The notes below the pieces were generated by a model that searched no databases, had not been told where the DNA came from, and saw nothing but the letters and a program-made list of their open reading frames with translations. A stretch of DNA of 64,000 nucleotides, taken from the NCBI RefSeq assembly GCF_025150745.1, contig NZ_CP102282.1, positions 434,001-498,000 on the forward strand, in the 5' to 3' direction. The DNA comes from Eubacterium ventriosum (GTDB taxonomy: Bacteria; Bacillota; Clostridia; Lachnospirales; Lachnospiraceae). Shown here in pieces: positions 52,689-61,078 of this stretch. Position 1 is the first letter of the stretch; each line of letters starts with the position of its first letter. The position numbers and the translations under genes were made by a program.

Positions 52689-53333
52689 CTAATTTAAGTT
52701 GTCTTTTTTATTATACATACCATATTTCTCTTTCATTCTGCTAAGCTTATTAAAGAGTGGTTTTGCAAGAAGCAGAAGAAAAACAACTGTTGCAATTCCA
52801 TGTACTATATTAAAAGGTATTCCCATGGCATAGGTTGACATAAAACTGCTAATTTTAGGCCTATCCGTGTACATAAAAACTGTTGCCGTATCAAGTATTA
52901 GCCCATACACAACAAAAGTCATTATAAATCCATATACGCAAAGTACCACTTTGTTGTAGGCTAAGTACTTTCTTTTTTGAAAAACTATTGCAGAAATGAA
53001 TCCGATAATTCCGAAGGCGAACATTTGCCATGGCGTCCATGGTCCCTGACCGAAGAAAAAATCTGACACAAAAGCCGTTAAAGCACCACATAAAAAACCT
53101 GCTTGTTTTCCCAACATAATTCCCGTAATAATTATTATTGCCACGCATGGTTTAAACTGAGGCAACATAAAAAATATTACTCTGCCCAATGTTGCAATAC
53201 TAGTCATTACCGCCAACACAACAACTTCTCTTGTTTTAGGTTTTCTTTTCTCAAAAGACCACATAAAAAGAAATATGGAAATTACAATAATAAGAATTGC
53301 CGCTAAATAATATTCTCTGCCTTTAAAAAGCAT
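52689..53333 (-). CDS. ECF transporter S component (putative corrinoid-specific)
   Basis: The 214-residue product has about six membrane helices; an N-terminal helix and basic stretch (FEKRKPKTREVVVLAVMTSIATLGRV) is followed by GIMLGKQAGFLCGALTAFVSDFFFGQGPWTPWQM, the pattern of ECF substrate-binding subunits. It overlaps the EcfA gene by 31 bases, with AAGGAGG in the coding end of that gene. Specificity is not readable directly; the adjoining transcobalamin-like genes suggest a cobalamin-type substrate. Confidence 0.85.
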   Translation of the reverse strand: MLFKGREYYLAAILIIVISIFLFMWSFEKRKPKTREVVVLAVMTSIATLGRVIFFMLPQFKPCVAIIIITGIMLGKQAGFLCGALTAFVSDFFFGQGPWTPWQMFAFGIIGFISAIVFQKRKYLAYNKVVLCVYGFIMTFVVYGLILDTATVFMYTDRPKISSFMSTYAMGIPFNIVHGIATVVFLLLLAKPLFNKLSRMKEKYGMYNKKDNLN

Positions 53334-54955
53334 ACTACATCCTCCTTGTTGACTGCATTTTCTATACTTCTTCCTGCCATTTTATTAACCGATGTGGTAT
53401 AAAATTTGTTTTTTGTAAAAAATTTTCTAACGTTATTAACACCAATAAGGTTTCCCTGGGCAAACAATCCACATCTGTCAGCATATTGTCCACAAAAATC
53501 CAAATCATGACTTACCATAACAATTGTCTTGCCCCGATTTTTCAAATCCATCATTAACCTGCCAAGGCTTTCCTTATATATTCCGTCAATTGCCTTTGTA
53601 GGCTCATCCAGTAACAGAATATCAGGATTTTTTGCCAAAACCTTTGCCAAAGCAACTTTCTGCTGTTGCCCTCCACTTATATCATATGGATGCTGTTTAA
53701 GCACATTGATTAATTCCATTTTTTCGATTAAGTTGCTGCTAACCCCAATTAGTTCATCTTCCACAGTTTCTTCTTTAAACAAAGTCTGCACATTCTGTGG
53801 CAAAGCTGACACTGTTCCGTTAATTTTAATCTTTCCTCTATAAGCTTTTCTAATTCCGCTTATTATGCCCATAGTTGTAGTTTTTCCTGTTCCATTTCCG
53901 CCAAGAATAGCAAAAATTTCACCTTTTTTTATTTCAAAATTTAATCCCTTTATAATATCAGGACTGGCTTTTTCATATCTGAACCAAACATTTTTGCACT
54001 TAATTGCATAATCATTTTTAACTATTACTTTCTTATTTATATCTTCACTTATATTTCTTTTGATATTTTCATTTATTTCTTTATCTAAACCTTTTTCTAT
54101 ATCTTCAACATTTTTGCTTCCGTTTTTAACCAATCTTTCAAGCCATCTTCTTCCGTCTGAAATGGATATTGGCGTCTTTTCATCTGCTCCTTCCATTCCT
54201 GACTCATAATAAATTCTTGTTGCCATAGGCATAAGCTTTAGCACATCTTCATCTATATTATGTTCCAATATTCTATATGGCTCTCCGCAATATTGTATCT
54301 TTCCACTATCCATTACAATAACTTTATTTCCGTAAGCCAAAACATTGTCAAGCCTGTGTTCTGACAAAATTACAGTTATTCCAAGTTCATCATTTATCTT
54401 TTTTAATGTTCCTAAAAAGTTCTCTGCTGCAATAGGATCAAGCTGTGCCGTAGGTTCGTCCAAAATCAATATTTCCGGTCCCATTACCATAGTTGCTGCC
54501 AGATTAAGTAACTGTTTCTGACCTCCTGAAAGCTGATTTACCGAATTATAATACAAATCCGTTATTCCAAAATATTCAGCCATTTCCGTTACTCTTAACT
54601 GTATTTCGTCTGTGGAATACCCAAGGCTCTCCAAACCAAAAGCCAATTCATGCCAAACTTTGTCCGTTACTATCTGATGTTCGGGATTTTGCATAACGAA
54701 GCCTATTTTCTCAGCCTGTTGTCTTTCACTTAATTTTTCCAATTTCTCATTTTCAAAAATAATGTCACCTAAAGTTTTCCCATAAGGCTTAATTATAGGT
54801 TTTAAACATCTTAAAAGAGTACTTTTTCCGCAGCCTGATTTTCCGCACAGCACAACAAAATCTCCCTTTTCTATATTAAAAGAGAGATTTTCTATTGCCG
54901 GTTTTTCCTGCTTATTATAAAAAAAAGTTAAATCTTTGATTTTAATCTGTTCCAT
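53303..54955 (-). CDS. ECF transporter ATPase, fused EcfA-EcfA'
   Basis: The start at 54955 (MEQIKIKDLTFFYN) has GGGAG 8 bases upstream. The product has 550 residues with two ABC domains. The first has Walker A CGKSGCGKST, signature LSGGQKQ and LILDEPTAQLD; the second has GGNGTGKTT, ISGGQQQK and LLLDEPTKAID. It energises the S component with EcfT. It overlaps ecfT by 28 bases and the S-component gene by 31. Fusion of both ATPases with a dedicated EcfT and S gene indicates a group I type transporter. Confidence 0.93.
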   Translation of the reverse strand: MEQIKIKDLTFFYNKQEKPAIENLSFNIEKGDFVVLCGKSGCGKSTLLRCLKPIIKPYGKTLGDIIFENEKLEKLSERQQAEKIGFVMQNPEHQIVTDKVWHELAFGLESLGYSTDEIQLRVTEMAEYFGITDLYYNSVNQLSGGQKQLLNLAATMVMGPEILILDEPTAQLDPIAAENFLGTLKKINDELGITVILSEHRLDNVLAYGNKVIVMDSGKIQYCGEPYRILEHNIDEDVLKLMPMATRIYYESGMEGADEKTPISISDGRRWLERLVKNGSKNVEDIEKGLDKEINENIKRNISEDINKKVIVKNDYAIKCKNVWFRYEKASPDIIKGLNFEIKKGEIFAILGGNGTGKTTTMGIISGIRKAYRGKIKINGTVSALPQNVQTLFKEETVEDELIGVSSNLIEKMELINVLKQHPYDISGGQQQKVALAKVLAKNPDILLLDEPTKAIDGIYKESLGRLMMDLKNRGKTIVMVSHDLDFCGQYADRCGLFAQGNLIGVNNVRKFFTKNKFYTTSVNKMAGRSIENAVNKEDVVCFLKAENII

Positions 54956-55833
54956 CTTAATGTCTCCCAAATATTTATCAAAACAGGTGTTAAACATAAT
55001 AGTCCAAAAATTACATATGCCATTACATCATTCTTAATCCTTATTGTCGGATAATAATAAGTTATTATTATTTCATTATGCAATGCCACAATTGTTGCTA
55101 TCGTCAGCACTATGCTCCACAATAAAATAATTCCATCTCTTACCGTAAACCTATAATTGTTGTAGCTTGTCCTTTTTCCTGTTCCGTATCCTCTTGCCCT
55201 CATTGAATCTGCCGTATCCACTGAGTTTTCCAAAGACCATGTTGTTATAATTGAAAAAATCTTTGCTTCTTCCTTAAACTTGTCTTTAAGATTTTTTATT
55301 TTTGCTTTTATTGTTTTGCCTTTATCCTGCCTTTTAACTCCATTTAATGCCTGATTGGCTTCCAAAGTATCTTTTCCATGCTCTGTCATCTTAGGAATAA
55401 ACCTTAAAATCATAGTCAACAAAGTTGCTATTACAGGCATTGTCTTCCCAAGAACTGCCAATATTTTATCTGTTGTTATGATTATGTTAAAGCTCCCAAA
55501 CCACATAATCATTGCACATATTATTCCTGCTGTTGCAAACCCATATACTATTGACTCTAATGTAACCGGATTTCCCGTAAATAAATAGAACAAAAGAGTG
55601 CTTCCTCTATGAGAAAATAGAGGGTTTATAACTGCAGAAGTCAAAAATACCACCATTACCCCACAAAAAAATTTTAGATTCCATTCTTTTTTTAAAAAAA
55701 TGTAGTATATCAACGCTACAATAAAGGAAATAATTATTAATCCAATCTGCATTTGAAACATTGTTATACCCAGTACACAAATATAAAATACTATATTGAC
55801 TAAAGGATGAAATCTTGAAAATTCATCATTCAC
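54928..55833 (-). CDS. ECF transporter transmembrane component EcfT
   Basis: The 301-residue product starts MNDEFSRFHPLVNIVFYICVLG and has membrane helices at the N-terminal half, a long cytoplasmic coupling region with ADSMRARGYGTGKRT (the EcfT Ala-Arg-Gly motif contacting the ATPases) and two C-terminal helices. It overlaps the DUF4430 gene by 8 bases and shares its ribosome binding site region (GGAAGGTGA). Confidence 0.92.
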   Translation of the reverse strand: MNDEFSRFHPLVNIVFYICVLGITMFQMQIGLIIISFIVALIYYIFLKKEWNLKFFCGVMVVFLTSAVINPLFSHRGSTLLFYLFTGNPVTLESIVYGFATAGIICAMIMWFGSFNIIITTDKILAVLGKTMPVIATLLTMILRFIPKMTEHGKDTLEANQALNGVKRQDKGKTIKAKIKNLKDKFKEEAKIFSIITTWSLENSVDTADSMRARGYGTGKRTSYNNYRFTVRDGIILLWSIVLTIATIVALHNEIIITYYYPTIRIKNDVMAYVIFGLLCLTPVLINIWETLRWNRLKSKI

Positions 55834-56323
55834 CTTCCAAATCCTTTCCTAATTTGCATGTATAATTCCACTTAATTATATCGCCATCTTCAACATCATA
55901 CTTGCTACAGCTTTTTCCCGGATAAACTCCGTTTACCTCATACATCCATCCTGACTGCTCACCACATGAAAATTCATAAATATTATTTATGCCTTCTACA
56001 TACACGCTATCGCCCGCAAATGATGCCTCCATTAAAATATTGTCTTTTTTTAATTCTCTCTTTAAAACATCATAAACTGTTTCTCCGTCATAATAGGACA
56101 CAGTTCTCTCTTTTAAAATTACACCATCCTTTGGCACATAATCCTTTATGGACTTATCAAGCATATCCTCATTGTCCCATATAGTCGAACAATCTACAGA
56201 TATGGTACACTTTCCCGCACTTTTTTTGCCTGTTGTATCATCCTTACTGTTTCCACAACCACATAGCAAAATACATATGCTTATAATTAAAACTAATAAT
56301 TTTCCGGTAATTTTATTTTTCAT
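55826..56323 (-). CDS. DUF4430 lipoprotein (transcobalamin C-terminal-like)
   Basis: The 165-residue product is a lipoprotein: MKNKITGKLLVLIISICILLCGCGNS, with the lipid Cys in LCGC. The DUF4430 domain (about 35-160) shows YDGETVYDVLKREL, then YEFSCGEQSGWMYEVNGVYP and YDVEDGDIIKWNYT. DUF4430 is the C-terminal beta domain of human transcobalamin and intrinsic factor. Its ATG overlaps the barrel-protein gene by 11 bases, and EcfT follows by overlap, so all belong to one operon. The inferred role is capture of a corrinoid at the outer membrane face. Confidence 0.88.
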   Translation of the reverse strand: MKNKITGKLLVLIISICILLCGCGNSKDDTTGKKSAGKCTISVDCSTIWDNEDMLDKSIKDYVPKDGVILKERTVSYYDGETVYDVLKRELKKDNILMEASFAGDSVYVEGINNIYEFSCGEQSGWMYEVNGVYPGKSCSKYDVEDGDIIKWNYTCKLGKDLEGE

Positions 56324-57836
56324 TTTCTGCTTTCCTTTTTCCTATTATATAAACAATAATTGCAATAACCATAACAACTGCTGCAATAACGCCTATTACT
56401 ATCTTGGTTCTGTTAGATTGATTCTTCTTTCCATTTATATCATTAATCTTAGCTTCTTTTTCTCCGACTTTTGCATCATCACTTGTATTATTTTTTGAAT
56501 TTTTAACTGTTGTTTCTGATTCTTCTTTTTTATTTGATTTTTTTACTTTTTTATTTGATTTTTTTACTTTTTTGTTTGTTTTTGATTTACTGTTTTTTGT
56601 TGATTTAGTTTTTGTGTTCTTGTTAGACTTTTTATTTGAACTGCTGCTTTTTTTATTATTTTTTACTGAAGTAGTTTCTTCTTTATCCTTATCACTTACA
56701 GTGCTTTTTGAGGTATTTTTTTTGGTACTCTTTTTTGTTGTTTTCTTTACGGTTTTAATTGTTTTAGTTTTGGAAGCGGCAGTCTTCTTTTTTTCAAGAA
56801 CTTTTTTGGATACTTTTTGATATGAAATTCCGTCTGCCATATCATAAAATCCATTCATTATAGTCAAACTTCTATAATATGCTGTCAAAGCACAAAAACC
56901 CTGTTCAGTTGCCATATGATTGTAACCACCGTTTTTAGTATGTGAAAACTTTCCATTACTATAATAATCTAAAAGCCCGTTAAGTACTGTATTTCCATTC
57001 TTTACAAAACGCGAATCTTCTATATTAATGTTAAGAGCTGATATTGCCATCAAAACCTGGGCTGTGCTTTCGCAGTTGCTAATGCCTTCTGCTGAATATC
57101 CTCCATCATTGTTTTGTTGCCTGCTTAAAAACTTTAATGCCTTATCAACTGATTTTTTTACACTTTTATCACTGCCTGTATAATAAAAAGACAACGCCTG
57201 CACTGCCATGGCTGTAATGTCGCACTCAGACTTGTCTGCCATGCTCCAACCACCGTCACTGTTTTGATTTTTAATGATATACTCTATTAATTTCTTTACT
57301 GTAGTAACTTCCCCTGTATAATTTTTGTCAGGCTTTGGAATTTTGTAATTACTGCTGTGAATGGCAATTAAAGCATATATTGAGCCGTTAATTCCCTGCT
57401 TGTTTACATTGTCAAACTCAGCCAATGGCTTTAACAAATTATACCCACCAAAATTTGTTGGATTTTCGTCTATTGAAGCCAACGCAATAACAACTCTTGA
57501 ATATTCCGTATATTTTCTTGTGGACAAAACACCATCTTTTGCCTTTACTTCTTTTAAAAGATTTTCTTTGTATTTAGAAATATAATCTTTTGTAACTGCT
57601 CCATATCTGGCAAGACCTATAATATTCCACTCTCCATCTATTGAGCCATATATCGGCTCCTTAACCTGTTCCTGCTGACTGTACGCAATTGTATACAGAT
57701 ATTCATCTATCTTAGCTTTGCTTATGCTTTCTCCTGCTGAAACATTTATGGTTATTACAATTGCCATTAACATTGCCAAAACCATACAAAGTACTTTTTC
57801 TGCCTTTTTAATTCCTACATTACTTTTTCCGTCCAT
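56313..57836 (-). CDS. Surface-anchored alpha6/alpha6-barrel protein (prenyltransferase-repeat, transcobalamin N-terminal-like)
   Basis: The start at 57836 (MDGKSNVG) has GGAG 6 bases upstream. The product has 507 residues. It has a signal peptide ending NVSAGES and a helical repeat domain (about 45-335) with the recurrent NSDGGWS, NNDGGYS and NGGYN motifs typical of squalene-cyclase/prenyltransferase barrels. A very Lys/Ser/Thr-rich linker (about 345-465) and a C-terminal membrane helix (about 473-495) ending GKRKAENEK follow. No DxDD cyclase motif or prenyltransferase zinc site is seen. It is the first gene of the ECF operon, with its own promoter. Confidence 0.85.
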   Translation of the reverse strand: MDGKSNVGIKKAEKVLCMVLAMLMAIVITINVSAGESISKAKIDEYLYTIAYSQQEQVKEPIYGSIDGEWNIIGLARYGAVTKDYISKYKENLLKEVKAKDGVLSTRKYTEYSRVVIALASIDENPTNFGGYNLLKPLAEFDNVNKQGINGSIYALIAIHSSNYKIPKPDKNYTGEVTTVKKLIEYIIKNQNSDGGWSMADKSECDITAMAVQALSFYYTGSDKSVKKSVDKALKFLSRQQNNDGGYSAEGISNCESTAQVLMAISALNINIEDSRFVKNGNTVLNGLLDYYSNGKFSHTKNGGYNHMATEQGFCALTAYYRSLTIMNGFYDMADGISYQKVSKKVLEKKKTAASKTKTIKTVKKTTKKSTKKNTSKSTVSDKDKEETTSVKNNKKSSSSNKKSNKNTKTKSTKNSKSKTNKKVKKSNKKVKKSNKKEESETTVKNSKNNTSDDAKVGEKEAKINDINGKKNQSNRTKIVIGVIAAVVMVIAIIVYIIGKRKAENEK

Positions 57837-57881
57837 TAATTTCTCCATATGTTCTATCAAAATTTATTCAACTTGATTTTT

Positions 57882-57910
57882 AGTATACCCTTTACATATG
57901 ATAATTTCAA
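57882..57910 (-). promoter_or_regulatory. Promoter of the barrel-DUF4430-ECF operon
   Basis: TTGAAA (57905-57910) and TATACT (57882-57887) are separated by 17 bases in the short gap after spmA. No cobalamin riboswitch fits in the roughly 40-base leader. Confidence 0.75.
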
Positions 57911-57918
57911 ATATTATA

Positions 57919-58527
57919 TTAATTATTCCTTATTCTTCCTTTACACTTAATCTTGCACCATATCACACCCACCAATGTGCTTATTGTTGTGGCAATAATT
58001 GCCGGTCCAACAATTGCTGCAGGATTGGCACTTCCATACTGGCTTCGATACGCAATAATATTAACCGGAATTAACTGTAGAGACGAAATATTTACAACCA
58101 AAAAAGTACACATTTCATCTGTTGCCACATAGGCCGGCAAATTACCACCCTTTTGTTCCACAGGCTTTGCTGACAATTCTTCCATTGCTTTCAAACCTGC
58201 CGGAGTTGCTGCCCAGCCCAGGCCTAATATATTTGCAATAATATTTGTTGTTATACTTGCCAGTGCGGGATGATTCTTTGGAATATTGGGAAAAAGCCAA
58301 CTTACAACCGGATCTAATCCCTTTTCCGCTTTTCTAATTAAGCCGGATGTTCTTGCAACTTCCATAAAGCCCATCCACATACTCATTATACCCACCATAG
58401 TAATACATAATTTTACAGCTTCCGTTGCAGATCCAATTGCCCCGCTTCCTACTTTTTCTATATTTCCAGTTATAAAACCATAAATTACACCTATGACAAT
58501 CATAAAAAACCATATATAATTTAACAT
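57919..58527 (-). CDS. spmA: Spore maturation protein A
   Basis: The 202-residue Gate-domain membrane protein has MLNYIWFFMIVIGVIYGFITGN, VKLCITMVGIMSMWMGFMEVARTSGL and NILGLGWAATPAGLKAMEEL, followed by ATDEMCTFLVVNISSLQLIP. It works with SpmB in spore core dehydration. It is separated from spmB by the ECF operon and antiporter. Confidence 0.93.
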   Translation of the reverse strand: MLNYIWFFMIVIGVIYGFITGNIEKVGSGAIGSATEAVKLCITMVGIMSMWMGFMEVARTSGLIRKAEKGLDPVVSWLFPNIPKNHPALASITTNIIANILGLGWAATPAGLKAMEELSAKPVEQKGGNLPAYVATDEMCTFLVVNISSLQLIPVNIIAYRSQYGSANPAAIVGPAIIATTISTLVGVIWCKIKCKGRIRNN

Positions 58528-58851
58528 TTTTCTACTCTTATTTATTATTTTTATATATTATTCTTTATTATTTTGTCCTATTACTTTTAGTCATTTTTAT
58601 ATGAAATATTTACAGTTTTGATATTTTTTATCAGTTATTTATAACGTTATTATTCATACATTTTAACTTTTTCGTCTATTATTCCCATATAATTAACTAG
58701 TTTTTTGTAAAAAAACCTCTTAAACTTTGTTAAATATTTAACGTATTTTTCTCTTGACTAATTTCCAAACAGGATATAATATGTAAGCCGAATGAAGGAT
58801 TAAACAAATCCCATTCAAGTAATCACATTTCTGTTTTAGGAGGTATTTATT
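58528..58851. other. Intergenic region upstream of spmA and the HPr-like gene
   Basis: The region is AT-rich and divergent. The plus-strand promoter and AGGAGG site of the HPr-like gene are clear. I see no gene, strong hairpin or clear promoter for spmA; sporulation sigma-factor sites could be present but I cannot assign them. Confidence 0.4.
58754..58780 (+). promoter_or_regulatory. Promoter of the HPr-like gene
   Basis: TTGACT (58754-58759) and TATAAT (58775-58780) are 15 bases apart; a shifted TAATAT two bases on gives 17. The start would lie about 65 bases before the ATG. Confidence 0.6.
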
Positions 58852-59082
58852 ATGAAAACAGTAACAGTTAACTTGAATTCAATTGAAAAAGTAAAGTCCT
58901 TCGTAAAGGATTTAAACAAGTTTGAGAATGATTTTGACTTAGTTTCAGGCCGTTTCGCTATTGATGCAAAATCAATAATGGGTATTTTTGCACTTGACCT
59001 TTCTAAGCCTTTACAGCTTAACATTCATTCACAGTACCAGGGAGATGCAATCGCTGCAGCTCTTAGCGACTACACTTGCTAA
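58852..59082 (+). CDS. HPr-like protein lacking the active-site histidine
   Basis: The 76-residue product has the HPr fold pattern (MKTVTVNLN, then FDLVSGRFAIDAKSIMGIFALDLSKPLQLNIHS). The GLHARPA loop is replaced by NSIEKVKSF, so no PEP-dependent phosphorylation is possible. The Ser of DAKSIMGI, equivalent to Ser46 of HPr, is kept. This resembles Crh of Bacillus in principle. The strong AGGAGG site, own promoter and own terminator suggest high, independent expression. A regulatory role with a CcpA-type protein is inferred. Confidence 0.85.
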   Translation: MKTVTVNLNSIEKVKSFVKDLNKFENDFDLVSGRFAIDAKSIMGIFALDLSKPLQLNIHSQYQGDAIAAALSDYTC

Positions 59083-59202
59083 AGAGCCTATAGGTTCAAC
59101 CTGTATTACAAAAGGACAGTTATTCAATAGAAAATTTATATAAATAATAAAAACTTAAACAATTGGATTCAGAGGCTTTTTTACAAAAGCCAATAATGAA
59201 GA

Positions 59203-59236
59203 AGGAAGCGCATCATCTGGTGTGCTTTCTTTTTTA
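59203..59236 (+). terminator. Terminator after the HPr-like gene
   Basis: AAGCGCATC (59206-59214) pairs with GGTGTGCTT (59219-59227, two G-U) and TCTTTTTT follows. Confidence 0.75.
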
Positions 59237-59247
59237 TATTGTATACT

Positions 59248-59413
59248 AGGAAATAGTGGGACTGAAAACAATAGGCAGATTTTTGAAATTTTGCGAGCAT
59301 AGTGTAAGCCAAAAATCAACTGTCTGAGCCGTAGGCGAGTTTTGATTTTTGGACTTACGATAAACGGCGGAGCAAAATAAGAAAATCAACGTGTTTTCAG
59401 ACCACTATTTCCT
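59248..59413 (+). repeat. Structured dispersed repeat, copy B
   Basis: The 166-base element is closed by AGGAAATAGTGG (59248-59259) and its perfect complement at 59402-59413. The inner stem is 59304-59319 with 59342-59358. The core matches copy A on the opposite strand, but the closing arms are of different sequence. Inverted, related terminators flank it on both sides. Confidence 0.8.
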
Positions 59414-59424
59414 GTTATACAACA

Positions 59425-59452
59425 AAGAAGCACATCAAGTGATGCGCTTCTT
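59425..59452 (-). terminator. Terminator after rsmI
   Basis: AAGAAGCGCATCA pairs with TGATGTGCTTCTT (one wobble) around 2 bases, with TTTGTTG following on the minus strand. Sequence is closely related to the terminator at 59203-59236 in inverted orientation. Confidence 0.75.
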
Positions 59453-59456
59453 ACTT

Positions 59457-60296
59457 CTACTTTATTAATTGGTTATATATGTCTCTTTTGGAAACTCCTC
59501 TGTCTTTTGCAACAAGTTTCATGGCTGACTTTTTGTCGTTCCCCTGACTTATATAGTATTCCATATGTTCTTCTATTGTCATTGATTCCCATTTTTGTTT
59601 GTTTTCTTCCTGTATTTCTTCCTGAGATTTTCCCTCTATCACAAGAACATACTCTCCTCTAGGTTCTTTTTCATTGTATTTCTCTATTGCCTGGTCTATT
59701 GTTGTTTTGTCAGCTTCCTCATATTTCTTGGTTAACTCTCTACATAATGTAAGTTGTCTGTTTCCAAGTGTTTCCCTTAATTCTTTTAAGGTTCTTGCCA
59801 GCCTGTGAGGTGCCTCATATATTATAATTGTTCTTGTTTCATTTTTTAATTCTTCAAGAACTGCTACTTTTTCTTTTTTATCTTTTGGTAAAAAAGCTTC
59901 AAAACAAAATCTTCTTGTTTTCTGACCTGACATTGTAAGCGCTGTAATACATGCCGCAGGGCCTGGCAATGATGTTACCTGTATGCCTGCTTCAAAGCAC
60001 TGTCTCACAACTTCTTCCCCCGGATCAGATATTCCCGGCGTTCCCGCATCAGTTATAATGGCAATGTTTTTGCCTTCCTTCATCATTTCTACCAACTGTT
60101 TTGCCTTATCATATTTGTTAAACTCATGATAGCTTGTCATTGGTGTTTTTATATCAAAATGATTAAGCAATTTTATGCTGTTTCTTGTATCTTCTGCCCC
60201 AATCAAATCTACTTCATTTAAAGTTCTTACAACTCTATATGTAATATCTTCAAGATTTCCTATTGGTGTGGCGCATAAATATAATTTTCCTGCCAT
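59457..60296 (-). CDS. rsmI: 16S rRNA (cytidine(1402)-2'-O)-methyltransferase
   Basis: The 279-residue tetrapyrrole-methylase-family enzyme modifies C1402 in the decoding centre. KLYLCATPIGNLEDITYRVVRTL, AEDTRNS, IITDAGTPGISDPG and LPGPAACITAL are the family motifs. It ends the conserved holB-ricT-trmN6-rsmI block, 23 bases after the methyltransferase gene. Confidence 0.96.
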   Translation of the reverse strand: MAGKLYLCATPIGNLEDITYRVVRTLNEVDLIGAEDTRNSIKLLNHFDIKTPMTSYHEFNKYDKAKQLVEMMKEGKNIAIITDAGTPGISDPGEEVVRQCFEAGIQVTSLPGPAACITALTMSGQKTRRFCFEAFLPKDKKEKVAVLEELKNETRTIIIYEAPHRLARTLKELRETLGNRQLTLCRELTKKYEEADKTTIDQAIEKYNEKEPRGEYVLVIEGKSQEEIQEENKQKWESMTIEEHMEYYISQGNDKKSAMKLVAKDRGVSKRDIYNQLIK

Positions 60297-60319
60297 TTCT
60301 ACCTCTATTCTGCAAAATG

Positions 60320-61057
60320 CTAAAATCCATATATTCTGTGTATTTCCTTAGTATAAACTCCCGGTTCATCGTACACAATAAGTGGCGGTTCCACTACCAT
60401 CATTGACTTTCCGCCTCTTACCCCTTCTATTAGAAGCATGTTTGCATCTCTGTCCGCAAAAGGATGTATCATTCTAAGTCTTTTAGGCTCAATTCTATAT
60501 TCCTTCATAAGACTAATAATTTCAGCCAACCTTCTAGGTCTGTGAACCATATAAAATCTTCCCTTAGGCTTTAGTAACTTAGCTGACTCTCTTATTACAT
60601 CTTCAAGATTGCATTTAATTTCATGCCTTGCAATTGCCTTAGGCTCATCGGGATTTTTTACACCATGATTTTCAGTCATATATGGTGGATTAGTTGTTAC
60701 AACATTAAAACTTGCTGCCCCAAAAATCTTAGAAGCTTCTTTTATATCTCCGTCAACTATTTTAATTCTGTCCTGAAGGTTGTTAAGCATAACGCTTCTT
60801 CTTGCCATTTCAGCACTTTCAGGCTGAATTTCCAATGCTTCAAAGTCCTGTCCTTCTGTTTTTGCTTCAAGTAATATTGGAATAATTCCAGTACCTGTTC
60901 CAAGATCTAAAGCTCTTTCACCTTTTCCTACCTTAGCAAAACCTGTTAACAGAACGGCATCCATTCCAAAACAGAATCTCTCTCTGTTCTGAATTATTTT
61001 ATATCCATTTCTCTCCAAATCTACAATTTGTTCACCTGATTGCAACTTTACTTCCAA
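60320..61057 (-). CDS. tRNA1(Val) (adenine(37)-N6)-methyltransferase-like, YabB/TrmN6 family
   Basis: The 245-residue SAM-dependent methyltransferase has ALDLGTGTGIIPILLEAK for SAM and the N6-adenine motif TTNPPYMTENHG. FCFGMDAVLL near the start is typical of the family. It lies between ricT and rsmI, as yabB does in Bacillus. The substrate is probably tRNA. Confidence 0.92.
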   Translation of the reverse strand: MEVKLQSGEQIVDLERNGYKIIQNRERFCFGMDAVLLTGFAKVGKGERALDLGTGTGIIPILLEAKTEGQDFEALEIQPESAEMARRSVMLNNLQDRIKIVDGDIKEASKIFGAASFNVVTTNPPYMTENHGVKNPDEPKAIARHEIKCNLEDVIRESAKLLKPKGRFYMVHRPRRLAEIISLMKEYRIEPKRLRMIHPFADRDANMLLIEGVRGGKSMMVVEPPLIVYDEPGVYTKEIHRIYGF

Positions 61058-61078
61058 TTATAATCTCTGCCTTTACAA

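Noticed and set aside
56313-57836. Squalene-hopene cyclase or protein prenyltransferase
   Set aside because: Only the barrel repeat pattern is shared; the DxDD motif and zinc ligands are missing, and the protein is secreted and membrane-anchored.
57837-57918. Cobalamin riboswitch ahead of the ECF operon
   Set aside because: The gap between the predicted start site and the first gene is about 40 bases, far too short.
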